A DNA stretch of 64,000 nt, taken from Novosphingobium sp. KCTC 2891 (lineage in GTDB: Bacteria; Pseudomonadota; Alphaproteobacteria; Sphingomonadales; Sphingomonadaceae). Location: the NCBI RefSeq assembly GCF_025938155.1, contig NZ_JAPCZG010000001.1, positions 1 through 64,000 of the forward strand, in the 5' to 3' direction. Under the pieces are notes generated by a model. That model saw only the letters and a program-made list of their open reading frames with translations. It made no database searches and was not told the DNA's origin. The first letter of the stretch is position 1. The number at the start of each line of letters is the position of its first letter. Made by a program: the position numbers and the translations under genes. Shown here one piece after another: positions 18,721-26,897 of the stretch.

Positions 18721-19893
18721 ATGGGCACCGCCTATATCGTTGATGCAGTGCGTACCGCCGGCGGGCGGCGCGGTGGTCGTCTGGCCGGGGTGCACCCGGT
18801 CGATCTCGCCGCGCACACGCTCGATGCACTCGTGCTGCGCAGCGGGATCGATCCCGCCGCCGTCGAGGACGTCATCATGGGTTGCGTGGGCCAGGGCGGC
18901 GAACAGGCCCAGCAGGTCGGCCGTATGGCGGTTCTGGCGTCGAAGGTTCTGCCGGAATCGGTTCCCGCCGTCACCATCGACCGCCAGTGCGGTTCCTCGC
19001 AGCAGGCAATCCACTTCGCCGCGCAGGCCATCATGAGCGGCACGCAGGACGTGGTGATCGCCGCGGGCATCGAGAGCATGACCCGCGTGCCGATGGGCAC
19101 GCCCGCCATCCTGTTCATGAAGGAAGGCCTCGGCAACTACCGTTCGCCGGGCATCGTCGAGCGTTACGGCGAAGCGGGCTGGACCCAGTTCGGCGGCGCC
19201 GAGGAAATCGCGCGCAAGCACGGGCTGTCCAAGGACATGATGGACCAGTTCGCGCTGGAGAGCCATCTCAAGGCCAAGGCCGCGACTGAATCGGGCGCTT
19301 TCAATGCCGAGATCGTGCCGATCGACATCGAAACCCCGGACGGCCCGGCCAAGCACACCGTCGATGAAGGCATTCGCTTCGAAGCCACGCTCGAAGGCAT
19401 CGCCGGCGTCAAGCTGCTCAGCCCCGAGGGCCGCCTGACGGCTGCAACTTCCAGCCAGATCTGCGATGGCGCCAGCGCCGCGCTGGTCGTCTCGGAAGCC
19501 GCGCTCAAGAAGTACAACCTCACCCCGCTCGCGCGCATCCACACGCTGGCCGTGACGGCTGGCGATCCGGTGATCATGCTGGAAGAGCCGCTGTTCGCCA
19601 CCGACCGCGCGCTCAAGAAGGCGGGCCTCAAGATCGAAGACATCGACCTGTACGAAGTGAACGAAGCGTTCGCCTCGGTGCCGATGGCCTGGCTGAAGCA
19701 CGTCGGCGCCGATCCGGCGAAGCTCAACGTCAATGGCGGCGCGATCGCGCTGGGCCACCCGCTCGGCGCTTCGGGCACCAAGCTGATGGCGACCCTGCTG
19801 CACGGCCTGAAGGCGCGCGGCGGCAAGTATGGCCTCCAGACGATGTGCGAAGGCGGCGGCGTCGCCAACGTCACCATCGTCGAGGCGCTCTGA
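18721..19893 (+). CDS. Acetyl-CoA acetyltransferase (thiolase)
   Basis: This 390-residue thiolase cleaves 3-ketoacyl-CoA with CoA in beta-oxidation, or condenses acetyl-CoA in reverse. The nucleophilic Cys is C90 (TIDRQCGSSQQA). His346 (ALGHPLGASG) and Cys376 (MCEGGGVAN) complete the site, and NEAF is present in YEVNEAFASV. It starts with ATG at 18721 after GAGAGGAG. It is followed at 23 bp by the SDR gene, so both are probably transcribed together up to the terminator at 20718. The pathway substrate is not determined. Confidence 0.95.
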   Translation: MGTAYIVDAVRTAGGRRGGRLAGVHPVDLAAHTLDALVLRSGIDPAAVEDVIMGCVGQGGEQAQQVGRMAVLASKVLPESVPAVTIDRQCGSSQQAIHFAAQAIMSGTQDVVIAAGIESMTRVPMGTPAILFMKEGLGNYRSPGIVERYGEAGWTQFGGAEEIARKHGLSKDMMDQFALESHLKAKAATESGAFNAEIVPIDIETPDGPAKHTVDEGIRFEATLEGIAGVKLLSPEGRLTAATSSQICDGASAALVVSEAALKKYNLTPLARIHTLAVTAGDPVIMLEEPLFATDRALKKAGLKIEDIDLYEVNEAFASVPMAWLKHVGADPAKLNVNGGAIALGHPLGASGTKLMATLLHGLKARGGKYGLQTMCEGGGVANVTIVEAL

Positions 19894-19916
19894 AATTCCC
19901 GAGGGAGGATAATACC

Positions 19917-20702
19917 ATGAATCTCGACAATACCGTTTCCGCCGTCATCACCGGCGGCGCCTCGGGCCTTGGCGCCGCGACGGCGCGCGCGCTGGCGGCC
20001 AAGGGCGTGAAGGTCGCCCTGTTCGACCTGAACAAGGAAAAGGGCGAAGCGCTCGCGGCTGAACTGGGCGGCGTGTTCTGCGAAGTGAACGTGACCAGCG
20101 ACGAAAGCGTCGACGCCGGTTTCGCCAAGTCCCGCGCCGCGATTGGCCAGGAGCGTATCCTGGTCAACTGCGCCGGCACCGGCAACGCGATCAAGACCGC
20201 CAGCCGCTCGAAGGAAGACGGCTCGATCCAGCACTTCCCGATCGATGCCTTCAACATGATCATCCAGATCAACCTGGTCGGGACGTTCCGCTGCATCGCC
20301 AAGTCGGCGGCAGGCATGATGACGCTCGACCCGGTGGGCGAGTTCGGCGAGCGCGGTGCAATCGTCAACACCGCGTCGGTGGCGGCTGAAGACGGTCAGA
20401 TGGGCCAGGCATCGTACTCGGCTTCGAAGGCCGGCGTCGTTGGCATGACCCTGCCGATCGCGCGCGACCTGATGGCCGAAGGCATTCGCGTCAACACGAT
20501 CCTGCCGGGTATCTTCAACACCCCGCTGCTCGCTGCCGCGCCCGACAATGTGAAGGCCGCCCTGGCCGCGTCGGTGCCGTTCCCCAAGCGCCTCGGCGAT
20601 CCGGCGGAATATGCCAATCTCGCGCTTTGCATGATCGAGACGGGCTACTTCAACGGTGAAGACGTCCGCCTTGACGGTGCCATCCGCATGGCGCCGCGCT
20701 GA
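19917..20702 (+). CDS. SDR-family 3-hydroxyacyl-CoA dehydrogenase-like protein
   Basis: This is a 261-residue short-chain dehydrogenase. The cofactor motif is TGGASGLG (about residues 12-19). Asp in LFDLNKEK suggests NAD preference. The active site has NTAS with Ser, Y167 and K171 (YSASK). Its overall sequence resembles type-2 3-hydroxyacyl-CoA dehydrogenases (HSD17B10-like), which fits a beta-oxidation step between hydratase and thiolase. GAGGGAGG lies ahead of the ATG at 19917. It is the last gene before a strong terminator. Confidence 0.92.
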   Translation: MNLDNTVSAVITGGASGLGAATARALAAKGVKVALFDLNKEKGEALAAELGGVFCEVNVTSDESVDAGFAKSRAAIGQERILVNCAGTGNAIKTASRSKEDGSIQHFPIDAFNMIIQINLVGTFRCIAKSAAGMMTLDPVGEFGERGAIVNTASVAAEDGQMGQASYSASKAGVVGMTLPIARDLMAEGIRVNTILPGIFNTPLLAAAPDNVKAALAASVPFPKRLGDPAEYANLALCMIETGYFNGEDVRLDGAIRMAPR

Positions 20703-20717
20703 TCCAACGATAATGAT

Positions 20718-20748
20718 GGGCCGGGGCGCAAAGACCCCGGCCCTTTTT
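20718..20748 (+). terminator. Rho-independent terminator after the thiolase-SDR unit
   Basis: GGGCCGGGG (20718-20726) pairs perfectly with CCCCGGCCC (20735-20743), followed by TTTTT. It separates the SDR gene from the enoyl-CoA hydratase start 19 bp further on, so the latter needs read-through or a promoter inside this short gap. Confidence 0.9.
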
Positions 20749-20766
20749 CTTCCCCGGGAGAGGGCC

Positions 20767-21639
20767 ATGACCGAATACAAGCAGATCAAGCTCGATATCG
20801 CGGATGGGGTTGCCACCCTGACGCTCCATCGCCCGGAGAAGATGAACGCCTTCACCGGCACGATGATGTCGGAAATCATCGACGCTTTCGATCGCACCGA
20901 TGCCGATGACAGCGTGCGCGCGGTGATCATCACCGGTTCGGGCGACCGCGCGTTCTGCGCCGGCGCCGACCTGACCCCCGAAGACGGCAAGCACGTGTTT
21001 TCGAGCGGCGAGCAGGTGGCTGACCTGTCCGACCCGCGCGTGCGTGATGGCGGCGGATTGCTGACGCTGCGTCTCTACCAGTCGAAGAAGCCGATCATCG
21101 GCGCGATCAACGGCGCGGCCGTGGGCATCGGCGTGACGATGCAGCTGCCGTTCGACATTCGTCTCGCATCGACCAAGGCGCGCTTCGGTTTCGTCTTCGC
21201 CCGCCGCGGCATCGTGCCCGAGGCCGCTTCGAGCTGGTTCCTGCCGCGCATCGTCGGGATGCCGCAGGCGCTCGAATGGACCATGACCGGCCGCATTTTC
21301 GATGCCGAGGAAGCACTGCGTGGCGGGCTGGTGCGCTCGGTTCACGCGCCCGAGGATCTTTTGCCCGCAGCCAATGCGCTGGCACGCGAAATCGCCGACA
21401 ACACCAGCTCGGTGTCGGTCGCGATGACCCGCGCGATGCTATGGCACAATCCGCAATACGATCACCCGATGAAGGCGCACCGGATCGACAGCCGGGCGAT
21501 CTACACGCTCTCGCGCGGGGCCGATGCCAAGGAAGGTGTGGCCAGCTTCCTCGAAAAGCGCGCTCCCAGCTACCCTGCGCGTGTTTCTTCGGATATGCCC
21601 GACTTTTATCCGTGGTGGGACGAGCCGGGTTACGAATGA
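20767..21639 (+). CDS. Enoyl-CoA hydratase
   Basis: This is a 290-residue crotonase-family protein. The oxyanion-hole segments are AFCAGADLTPEDG and INGAAVGIGVTMQLPFDIR. RRGIVPEAASSWFLPRIVG contains the second catalytic-type Glu (PEA). A C-terminal FLEKRAP motif is followed by an extension ending WWDEPGYE. The ATG at 20767 follows GGGAGAGG. It overlaps the next gene (TetR) by 4 bp, so the regulator is translated from the same message. It probably hydrates an enoyl-CoA intermediate in the local pathway; the physiological substrate is unknown. Confidence 0.93.
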   Translation: MTEYKQIKLDIADGVATLTLHRPEKMNAFTGTMMSEIIDAFDRTDADDSVRAVIITGSGDRAFCAGADLTPEDGKHVFSSGEQVADLSDPRVRDGGGLLTLRLYQSKKPIIGAINGAAVGIGVTMQLPFDIRLASTKARFGFVFARRGIVPEAASSWFLPRIVGMPQALEWTMTGRIFDAEEALRGGLVRSVHAPEDLLPAANALAREIADNTSSVSVAMTRAMLWHNPQYDHPMKAHRIDSRAIYTLSRGADAKEGVASFLEKRAPSYPARVSSDMPDFYPWWDEPGYE

Positions 21640-22283
21640 ACGATACGACGGGAAGCACGGACAACGTGGAACAGCAGGGGGCGCGCGAGCTTTTGCTCGA
21701 TACGGCTTCGGCCATCATGCGCGAAGGGGATCAGGTCGACATTTCGCTGTCGGAACTGTCCCTTCGCTCTGGGCTGAACTCGGCACTGGTCAAATACTAT
21801 TTCGGCAACAAGGCGGGGCTTCTCAAGGCCCTGCTGGACCGGGACATGACGACTATCGTCCGTTCGGTCGATGCCCTGCTGGCGAAGGACGCGATGCCGC
21901 CCGAAGCCAAGCTGAGGCGCCATATCGGCGCCTGCATCGACACGTACTATGCCTACCCCTACCTCAACCGGCTGCTGATGCGGCTGGTGCGCGACAGCGA
22001 TGAGGCCGAGGCGAAGCGAATCGCGGACAAGTATCTGACTCCCCTGGGGCAGGCTTACGACCGGTTCATCGGCTCGGGCGTGAAGGCGGGCGTGTTCCGG
22101 CCTATCGACCCGCAGCTGTTCTACTTCACCGTCACCGGGGCGGCGGACCGGTTCTTCTCGGCGCGGCTGGTGCTGAAGCATTGCTACGGCACTGACACGC
22201 TGACGCAGGAACTGCGCGACCGCTACCGCGAGCATACCGTCGACTTCATCATGGCGGGCATTCTTGCGCACCCGTCGGCCTGA
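21636..22283 (+). CDS. TetR-family transcriptional regulator
   Basis: This is a 215-residue repressor-type protein. The N-terminal helix-turn-helix (about residues 18-62) contains ISLSELSLRSGLNSALVKYYFGNKAGLL, shown here only as family pattern S-E-L...S-x-L-N-S-A-L-V-K-Y-Y-F. A ligand-binding helical domain follows, probably for an acyl-CoA in view of the neighbours. ATG at 21636 overlaps the hydratase stop (ATGA). It is the likely regulator of the local acyl-CoA genes. The inverted repeats at 16446 and 18676 are candidate sites. It resembles the clade with C-terminal domain seen in CerR/PsrA-like regulators, but I do not assign it. Confidence 0.9.
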   Translation: MNDTTGSTDNVEQQGARELLLDTASAIMREGDQVDISLSELSLRSGLNSALVKYYFGNKAGLLKALLDRDMTTIVRSVDALLAKDAMPPEAKLRRHIGACIDTYYAYPYLNRLLMRLVRDSDEAEAKRIADKYLTPLGQAYDRFIGSGVKAGVFRPIDPQLFYFTVTGAADRFFSARLVLKHCYGTDTLTQELRDRYREHTVDFIMAGILAHPSA

Positions 22284-23145
22284 CGGCGGCTGGCGCATCG
22301 GTGTGATCGGCGGCTCGGGGCTCTATGCCCTGGGGATGCTCGATGACGTGCAGACGATCGAGGTCGGCTCGCCTTTCGGGCAGCCTTCGGGCCCGGTAAC
22401 GCTAGGCCGGATCGGAGACGTCTCGTTTGCGTTCCTGCCGCGCCACGGGGCAGGGCACCGCATCTCACCCGAGGCGGTGAACTACCGCGCCAACATTGAT
22501 GTGTTGAAGCGCTGCGGCGTGACCGACCTTCTCGCGATCTCGGCCATCGGTTCGCTGCGCGAGGAACTGGCCCCGGGCAGCTTCGTCGCGGTCGACCAGT
22601 TCATCGACCGGACGCATGCGCGGCCCCAGAGCTTTTTCGGTGAAGGGCTGGTGGCGCACGTGTCGCTCGCCGATCCGGTTTGTGCGCGGCTTTCCGCCAT
22701 TGCCGCGGATGCCGCGGTGACGGCGGGCGCGGTGGTCCACCGCGGCGGGTGCTATCTGGCGATGCAGGGGCCGCAGTTTTCAACTCGCGCGGAAAGCCGG
22801 ATGTACCGGCAGTGGGGCGCCGACGTGATCGGCATGACCGCGCTGCCCGAGGCCCGGCTCGCTCGCGAGGCGGAGCTGCCTTATGCGCTGCTGGGCATGG
22901 TCACCGATTACGACAGCTGGCGCGAAGGCGACCACGTCGAGGTGTCTGACGTGCTGGCGGTCATGCACGGCAATGCCGCTCTGGCGCGCGCGACCGTGGC
23001 CGGACTGGCCGCGGCGCTTCCCCAGGTGCGCGATGCCAGCCCGTTCGACCGGGCACTCGACGGCGCGATCATGACCGCGCCCGAACAGCGCGATCGGCAG
23101 CTGATGGCCAAACTCGACGCGATAGCTGGGCGTGTGTTGACGTAA
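22264..23145 (+). CDS. mtnP: S-methyl-5'-thioadenosine phosphorylase
   Basis: MtnP splits methylthioadenosine with phosphate to adenine and 5-methylthioribose-1-phosphate in methionine salvage. The protein has 293 residues of the PNP/MTAP class 2 fold. Motifs are GVIGGSGLY, FLPRHGAGHRISP with the phosphate-binding RH, AISAIGSLREEL, AMQGPQFSTRAES and VTDYDSW. The TTG at 22264 overlaps the TetR gene by 20 bp; no better start lies before GVIGGSG except near-motif GTG codons. The overlap suggests coupling, although the pathway link to acyl-CoA degradation is not obvious. Confidence 0.92.
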   Translation: MRTRRPDGGWRIGVIGGSGLYALGMLDDVQTIEVGSPFGQPSGPVTLGRIGDVSFAFLPRHGAGHRISPEAVNYRANIDVLKRCGVTDLLAISAIGSLREELAPGSFVAVDQFIDRTHARPQSFFGEGLVAHVSLADPVCARLSAIAADAAVTAGAVVHRGGCYLAMQGPQFSTRAESRMYRQWGADVIGMTALPEARLAREAELPYALLGMVTDYDSWREGDHVEVSDVLAVMHGNAALARATVAGLAAALPQVRDASPFDRALDGAIMTAPEQRDRQLMAKLDAIAGRVLT

Positions 23146-23218
23146 AGAAAATTTCATTTGGTGATAGGCAGGCGCATTTTCTAAGGGGGCCTGCTCAATA
23201 CGGGCGCCACATTCTTTC

Positions 23219-23232
23219 GCTTGCACGCAAGC
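23219..23232. promoter_or_regulatory. Palindromic candidate operator before the MarR gene
   Basis: GCTTGC-AC-GCAAGC is a perfect 6+2+6 inverted repeat ending 8 bp before the GTG start at 23241. MarR proteins usually repress their own operon at short palindromes overlapping the promoter or start, and TTGC...GCAA half-sites are common for the family. Confidence 0.5.
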
Positions 23233-23240
23233 TGGTTTCA

Positions 23241-23714
23241 GTGGATACCAATTACATGCCCGGAACTCACACCCGCCTCGCCGATTTCGTTCCCTATCGG
23301 ATGGCCATCACCTCCAATGCGGTGAGCGGCCTGATATCGGACGAATATCGCAACGAGTTCGGGCTCAAACTGCCCGAATGGCGGATCATGGCGGTGCTGG
23401 GCGATGCCGGCGCGCTGACCCAGCGCGATCTCGTCCGCGCCACCTTGATGGACAAGGTCGCCGTGAACCGCGCGTGCAAGGTGCTGGAAGAGCGCGCGCT
23501 GGTCCAGCGCAGCCCCAACGTGGCGGACGGGCGTTCGCACCATCTCGAACTGACCGAGGCGGGCAGGGCGATGCATGGACAGATCTGGCCGCAGGCCTTG
23601 GCGATCTACGAGAAGATCTTCGCCGCTCTCACTCCGCGCGAAACTGACAAGCTGCGCGGGCTGCTCGACAAGTTGCTCAAGTCCGTGCGTACGCTGGAAG
23701 GGGACGTCAAGTGA
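23241..23714 (+). CDS. MarR-family transcriptional regulator
   Basis: This is a 157-residue winged-helix regulator. It contains LPEWRIMAVLGDAGALTQRD, then the recognition helix region DKVAVNRACKVLEERALVQR, and the wing (VADGRSHHLELTEAGR). MarR proteins often respond to aromatic acids. Its 4-bp overlap with a fumarylacetoacetate-hydrolase-type gene points to control of an aromatic or related catabolic step. GTG at 23241 is used; an ATG at 23256 is equally possible. A palindrome at 23219-23232 is the candidate operator. Confidence 0.92.
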   Translation: MDTNYMPGTHTRLADFVPYRMAITSNAVSGLISDEYRNEFGLKLPEWRIMAVLGDAGALTQRDLVRATLMDKVAVNRACKVLEERALVQRSPNVADGRSHHLELTEAGRAMHGQIWPQALAIYEKIFAALTPRETDKLRGLLDKLLKSVRTLEGDVK

Positions 23715-24718
23715 AGCTCGCATCGCTGCCGCAGGGGCGCGACGGTCGGTTGATCGTCGTGTCGAACGACCTCGCCTGGTATACCGACGCTGATCATATC
23801 GTGCCCACGATGCAGGGCCTGCTCGATGAGTGGGAGCGTCATGCGCCCCATCTTGAAGCGCTGGCAATCGAGCTGGAGCATGAGGCCATCCCGCGCAAGC
23901 GCTTCCACGAGCGCGAGGCGGCGGCGCCGCTGCCACGCGCCCATCAGTGGGCGGACGGCAGCGCCTACGTCAATCACGTTGAACTGGTGCGCAAGGCGCG
24001 CGGTGCGGAGCTGCCCGAAAGCTTCTGGACCGACCCGCTGATGTACCAGGGTGCCAGCGATGACCTGCGCGGCGCGCGTGATCCGCTGGTCCTGCCGGAT
24101 GAGGCATGGGGCGGCGATTTCGAAGCGGAAGTGGTGGTCGTGACCGGCGATGTCGCGCAAGGCGTATCGGCTGAGGAAGCGCGCGCTGCCGTCCGGCTGG
24201 TGGGGCTGGTCAATGACGTTTCGCTGCGCAACCTGATCCCCGCTGAACTCGCCAAGGGCTTCGGCTTCGTGCAGTCAAAGCCGGCCAGCCACTTCTCGCC
24301 AGTGTTCGTGACGCCGGAGACGCTGGGCGACGCCTGGCAGGGCGGCAAGCTGCACCTGTCTGTTTCGGTCGATCTCAACGACCAGCCGTTCGGGCGGCTG
24401 GCCGCGGCGGAGGACTGCACGTTCGATTTCGGAGTGCTGATCGCGCATCTGGCCAAGACGCGGAACATAGGCGCGGGCTCGATCGTCGGCTCGGGCACAG
24501 TCTCCAATCGCGATGCCGATGGATCGCCGGGCCGGCCGGTGGCGCAGGGCGGGCATGGGTATGCCTGCATCGCCGAACAGCGCATGGTCGAGCAGATCGC
24601 GACCGGCGTAGCGGCCACGCCGTTCCTGCGGCACGGCGACAAGGTGCGTATCGAAGTGCGCGACAAGGCCGGGCACAGCATCTTCGGTGCCATCGAACAG
24701 GTGGTCGTGCCGAGCTGA
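23711..24718 (+). CDS. Fumarylacetoacetate hydrolase-family protein
   Basis: This 335-residue FAH-fold enzyme probably cleaves a C-C bond in a beta-diketone such as fumarylacetoacetate or a related ring-cleavage product. The N-terminal domain is followed by the catalytic FAH domain with FEAEVVVV (E-x-E), GLVNDVSLRNLIPAE and GFVQSKPASHFSPV with a conserved Lys. Metal-binding Glu and Asp residues are in place. GTG at 23711 overlaps the MarR stop (GTGA), indicating a two-gene operon. No homogentisate dioxygenase or maleylacetoacetate isomerase gene is adjacent, so the exact substrate cannot be assigned. Confidence 0.9.
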   Translation: MKLASLPQGRDGRLIVVSNDLAWYTDADHIVPTMQGLLDEWERHAPHLEALAIELEHEAIPRKRFHEREAAAPLPRAHQWADGSAYVNHVELVRKARGAELPESFWTDPLMYQGASDDLRGARDPLVLPDEAWGGDFEAEVVVVTGDVAQGVSAEEARAAVRLVGLVNDVSLRNLIPAELAKGFGFVQSKPASHFSPVFVTPETLGDAWQGGKLHLSVSVDLNDQPFGRLAAAEDCTFDFGVLIAHLAKTRNIGAGSIVGSGTVSNRDADGSPGRPVAQGGHGYACIAEQRMVEQIATGVAATPFLRHGDKVRIEVRDKAGHSIFGAIEQVVVPS

Positions 24719-24742
24719 TCGGTCCGCCTCGGCAGTAACATG

Positions 24743-24776
24743 AAAGGCCCCGGATCTTGCTGATCCGGGGCCTTTT
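24743..24776. terminator. Rho-independent terminator between FAH and tadC genes
   Basis: An 11-bp perfect GC-rich stem (24746-24756 with 24762-24772) is extended by AAA/TTT and closes a 5-nt loop. It is followed by TTTT on the plus strand. It ends the MarR-FAH unit and may also act for the convergent tad operon. Confidence 0.9.
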
Positions 24777-24800
24777 GTTGTGTTGGCGGTTTACGCTGTG

Positions 24801-25838
24801 TCAGGAGGCAGGGGCGGGGGCCATGGCTCCAGGTTTCCCGCTGCCGCCCAGCATGCTGTCGCTGATCGAGCAGGCGGCAGGGCCGAGAATGACGATGAAC
24901 AGCGTGGGCAGGATGAACAGGATGAGCGGCACGGTCATGATCGCGGGCAGACGTGCCGCCTTTTCTTCCGCGCGCATCATGCGTTCGTTGCGGAACTCGG
25001 CCGAGAGCACGCGCAGCGCGGAGGCGAGCGGCGTACCGTAGCGCTCGGTCTGGATCATGGTCGTGACCACGCCCTTCACCGATTCAAGATTGACGCGGTA
25101 GGCAAGGTTCTCGAACGCTTGGCGCCGTTCGGTGAGGAAGGACAGTTCGATCGCGGTGAGCGCGAATTCGTCGCCCAGTTCGGGATAGGCGCGGCCGAGT
25201 TCGCGCGCGACGCGGCTGAACGCGGCGTCGACGGTCAGGCCGGCCTCGGCGCAGATCACCAGCAGGTCGAGCGCGTCCGGCAGGCCCTTGCGGATTTCCA
25301 CGGTGCGCTTGCCGACAAGGTTCTGGACGAACAGGTCCGGCCCCTTGTAGCCCGCGATGACGAGGATCGCGAAGACGGTGAAACGCTTCATCGAACCCCA
25401 TTCGGGGAAGAAGTTGACCAGGTAGATCAGCACGAATGCGGTCAGGCCGAGCACGATCGGCCCGATCATGCGGCCCAGGATGACAGCGACGGCCCATTCC
25501 TTCTTGCGGATGCCGGCCTGCGCCAGCTTCTGCTGGACCACCTTGAGCTGGCTGTCCTGAAGCACGCGCAGCGATTCAAGGAACGAGCGGATCGAATCGG
25601 TCGTCTGGTTGCGGCGGACGATGCTGGCGCGCTTGCGCGCGTTGGCGGTGATGATGCCGGCCTTGAGCTGTTCGCGCCGTTCGTTGAGCGCCTTCACGCG
25701 CTTGGCCATCGGATCGCGGACCGTCACCGCGGCGTAGATTGCCAGCATGATCGCGGCGGCGGCGATGCCGACCATGATCGAGCCGACGGCGATCACGTCG
25801 AAGCCGAGCAGGGTGGGTCCTTGCGGGGTCCTGAGCAT
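24801..25838 (-). CDS. tadC: Tad pilus assembly inner-membrane protein TadC
   Basis: TadC is one of two polytopic platform proteins of the Tad (Flp pilus) secretion system. The protein has 345 residues with an N-terminal membrane segment and a T2SSF domain (about 175-325) containing PDALDLLVICAEAGLTVDAA and MIQTERYGTPLASALRVLS, with paired C-terminal membrane segments. The tail ends Gly/Ala/Pro rich. It lies 17 bp after tadB and is the last gene of the locus, before a terminator. The platform normally works with the TadA/CpaF ATPase, which is not encoded in this locus. Confidence 0.94.
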   Translation of the reverse strand: MLRTPQGPTLLGFDVIAVGSIMVGIAAAAIMLAIYAAVTVRDPMAKRVKALNERREQLKAGIITANARKRASIVRRNQTTDSIRSFLESLRVLQDSQLKVVQQKLAQAGIRKKEWAVAVILGRMIGPIVLGLTAFVLIYLVNFFPEWGSMKRFTVFAILVIAGYKGPDLFVQNLVGKRTVEIRKGLPDALDLLVICAEAGLTVDAAFSRVARELGRAYPELGDEFALTAIELSFLTERRQAFENLAYRVNLESVKGVVTTMIQTERYGTPLASALRVLSAEFRNERMMRAEEKAARLPAIMTVPLILFILPTLFIVILGPAACSISDSMLGGSGKPGAMAPAPAS

Positions 25839-25855
25839 TACTTGTTGCCTCCCCG

Positions 25856-26827
25856 TCAGATTTCGAAGTTGACCATCTTGGCCATGATGAATGCGCCAAG
25901 GGAGAGCCAGATGAACCCGCCGATGCCGGCGATGATCAGGCGTTCGTCGACGAAAAACTTGCCGATGTAGGTCGGGTTGACCCAGTAGATCAGGCCGAAC
26001 ACGATGAACGGCAAGGCACCCACGATATAGGCAGAGGCTTTCGATTCCGAACTCATCGCGCGAATCTTGAGCTTCATCTGCGCGCGCTTGCGCAGCACGT
26101 CCGAGAGGTTGGCGAGCGTTTCCGCCAGGTTGCCGCCCGTCTCGCGCTGGATTGCCAGGGTGATGCAGAAGAAGCTGAACTCGGCCATATTGAGCCGGTC
26201 GGCGGTTTCCTGCAGCGATTCCTCCATCGTGCGGCCGACCCTGATGCGATCGTTGACGAGCTTGAACTCCTCGCCCACCGGACCGGGCAGTTCGACCGCG
26301 ACGAGTTGCAGGGTCTCGCTGATCGGCAGGCCCGAGCGCAAGCCGCGCACCAGCAGTTCCAGAGCTTCGGGAAAGCGCGTGACGAACGAATCGAAGCGTT
26401 TGTTGATCGCTCGTCCGACGAGGAAGTGCGGCACGCCGGCGCCCACGACCACGCCGACGCCGAGCGCCAGCAGCGGCGCACCGGACTTGAGATAGACCAG
26501 CAGCAGCACCGCCATGCCCAGGCCGCCGGAGAAGTAGAGGTACTGGCTCAGCGTCCAGTTCCGGCCGGTGCGGTGCAGGCGCAGTTCCAGCGCTTCCAGC
26601 CGCGAGGCGGAGCCGGCAAGGCGGTAAGCTTTGGGTTTGCGCGCCGCGACCGCCTTGCGATACTGCGCCTCCACCTTGTCATTGGCGTTGTCCGAGTGGC
26701 GGAAGCGGACCTGCTGGAGCCGGCGCGCGCTTTCCTTGGTCGGCGAAGGCCCGCTGAACGCCGCATAGCCCAGCACCAGCACCGCCATGATGCCGATGGA
26801 CATGATCAGGAACTGGACGATGTTCAT
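25856..26827 (-). CDS. tadB: Tad pilus assembly inner-membrane protein TadB
   Basis: TadB is the partner platform protein of TadC. The protein has 323 residues, with a membrane anchor at residues 5-25, further segments near 100-140, and a T2SSF domain (FPEALELLVRGLRSGLPISE, ETGGNLAETLANLSDVLRKR), closing with a hydrophobic C-terminus. ATG at 26827 overlaps the stop of a 21-codon reading frame by 4 bp (ATGA). In most Tad loci the preceding gene is the ATPase cpaF/tadA; here only about 70 bp separates tadB from cpaE. Confidence 0.94.
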   Translation of the reverse strand: MNIVQFLIMSIGIMAVLVLGYAAFSGPSPTKESARRLQQVRFRHSDNANDKVEAQYRKAVAARKPKAYRLAGSASRLEALELRLHRTGRNWTLSQYLYFSGGLGMAVLLLVYLKSGAPLLALGVGVVVGAGVPHFLVGRAINKRFDSFVTRFPEALELLVRGLRSGLPISETLQLVAVELPGPVGEEFKLVNDRIRVGRTMEESLQETADRLNMAEFSFFCITLAIQRETGGNLAETLANLSDVLRKRAQMKLKIRAMSSESKASAYIVGALPFIVFGLIYWVNPTYIGKFFVDERLIIAGIGGFIWLSLGAFIMAKMVNFEI

Positions 26828-26889
26828 CGGGCTATCCTGCCTTGTTCTTCACCAACCTGTTGGCGCCGTGCGGCCCCGCCGTCGGTCAT
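26824..26889 (-). other. 21-codon open frame in place of cpaF
   Basis: A short frame (MTDGGAARRQQVGEEQGRIA plus one residue) starts 8 bp after the cpaE stop and ends in an ATGA junction with tadB. It has no resemblance I can name to CpaF. It may be a translational-coupling leader, a scar left by loss of cpaF, or chance. Its position is the point of interest. Confidence 0.3.
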
Positions 26890-26897
26890 CCCGCCGG

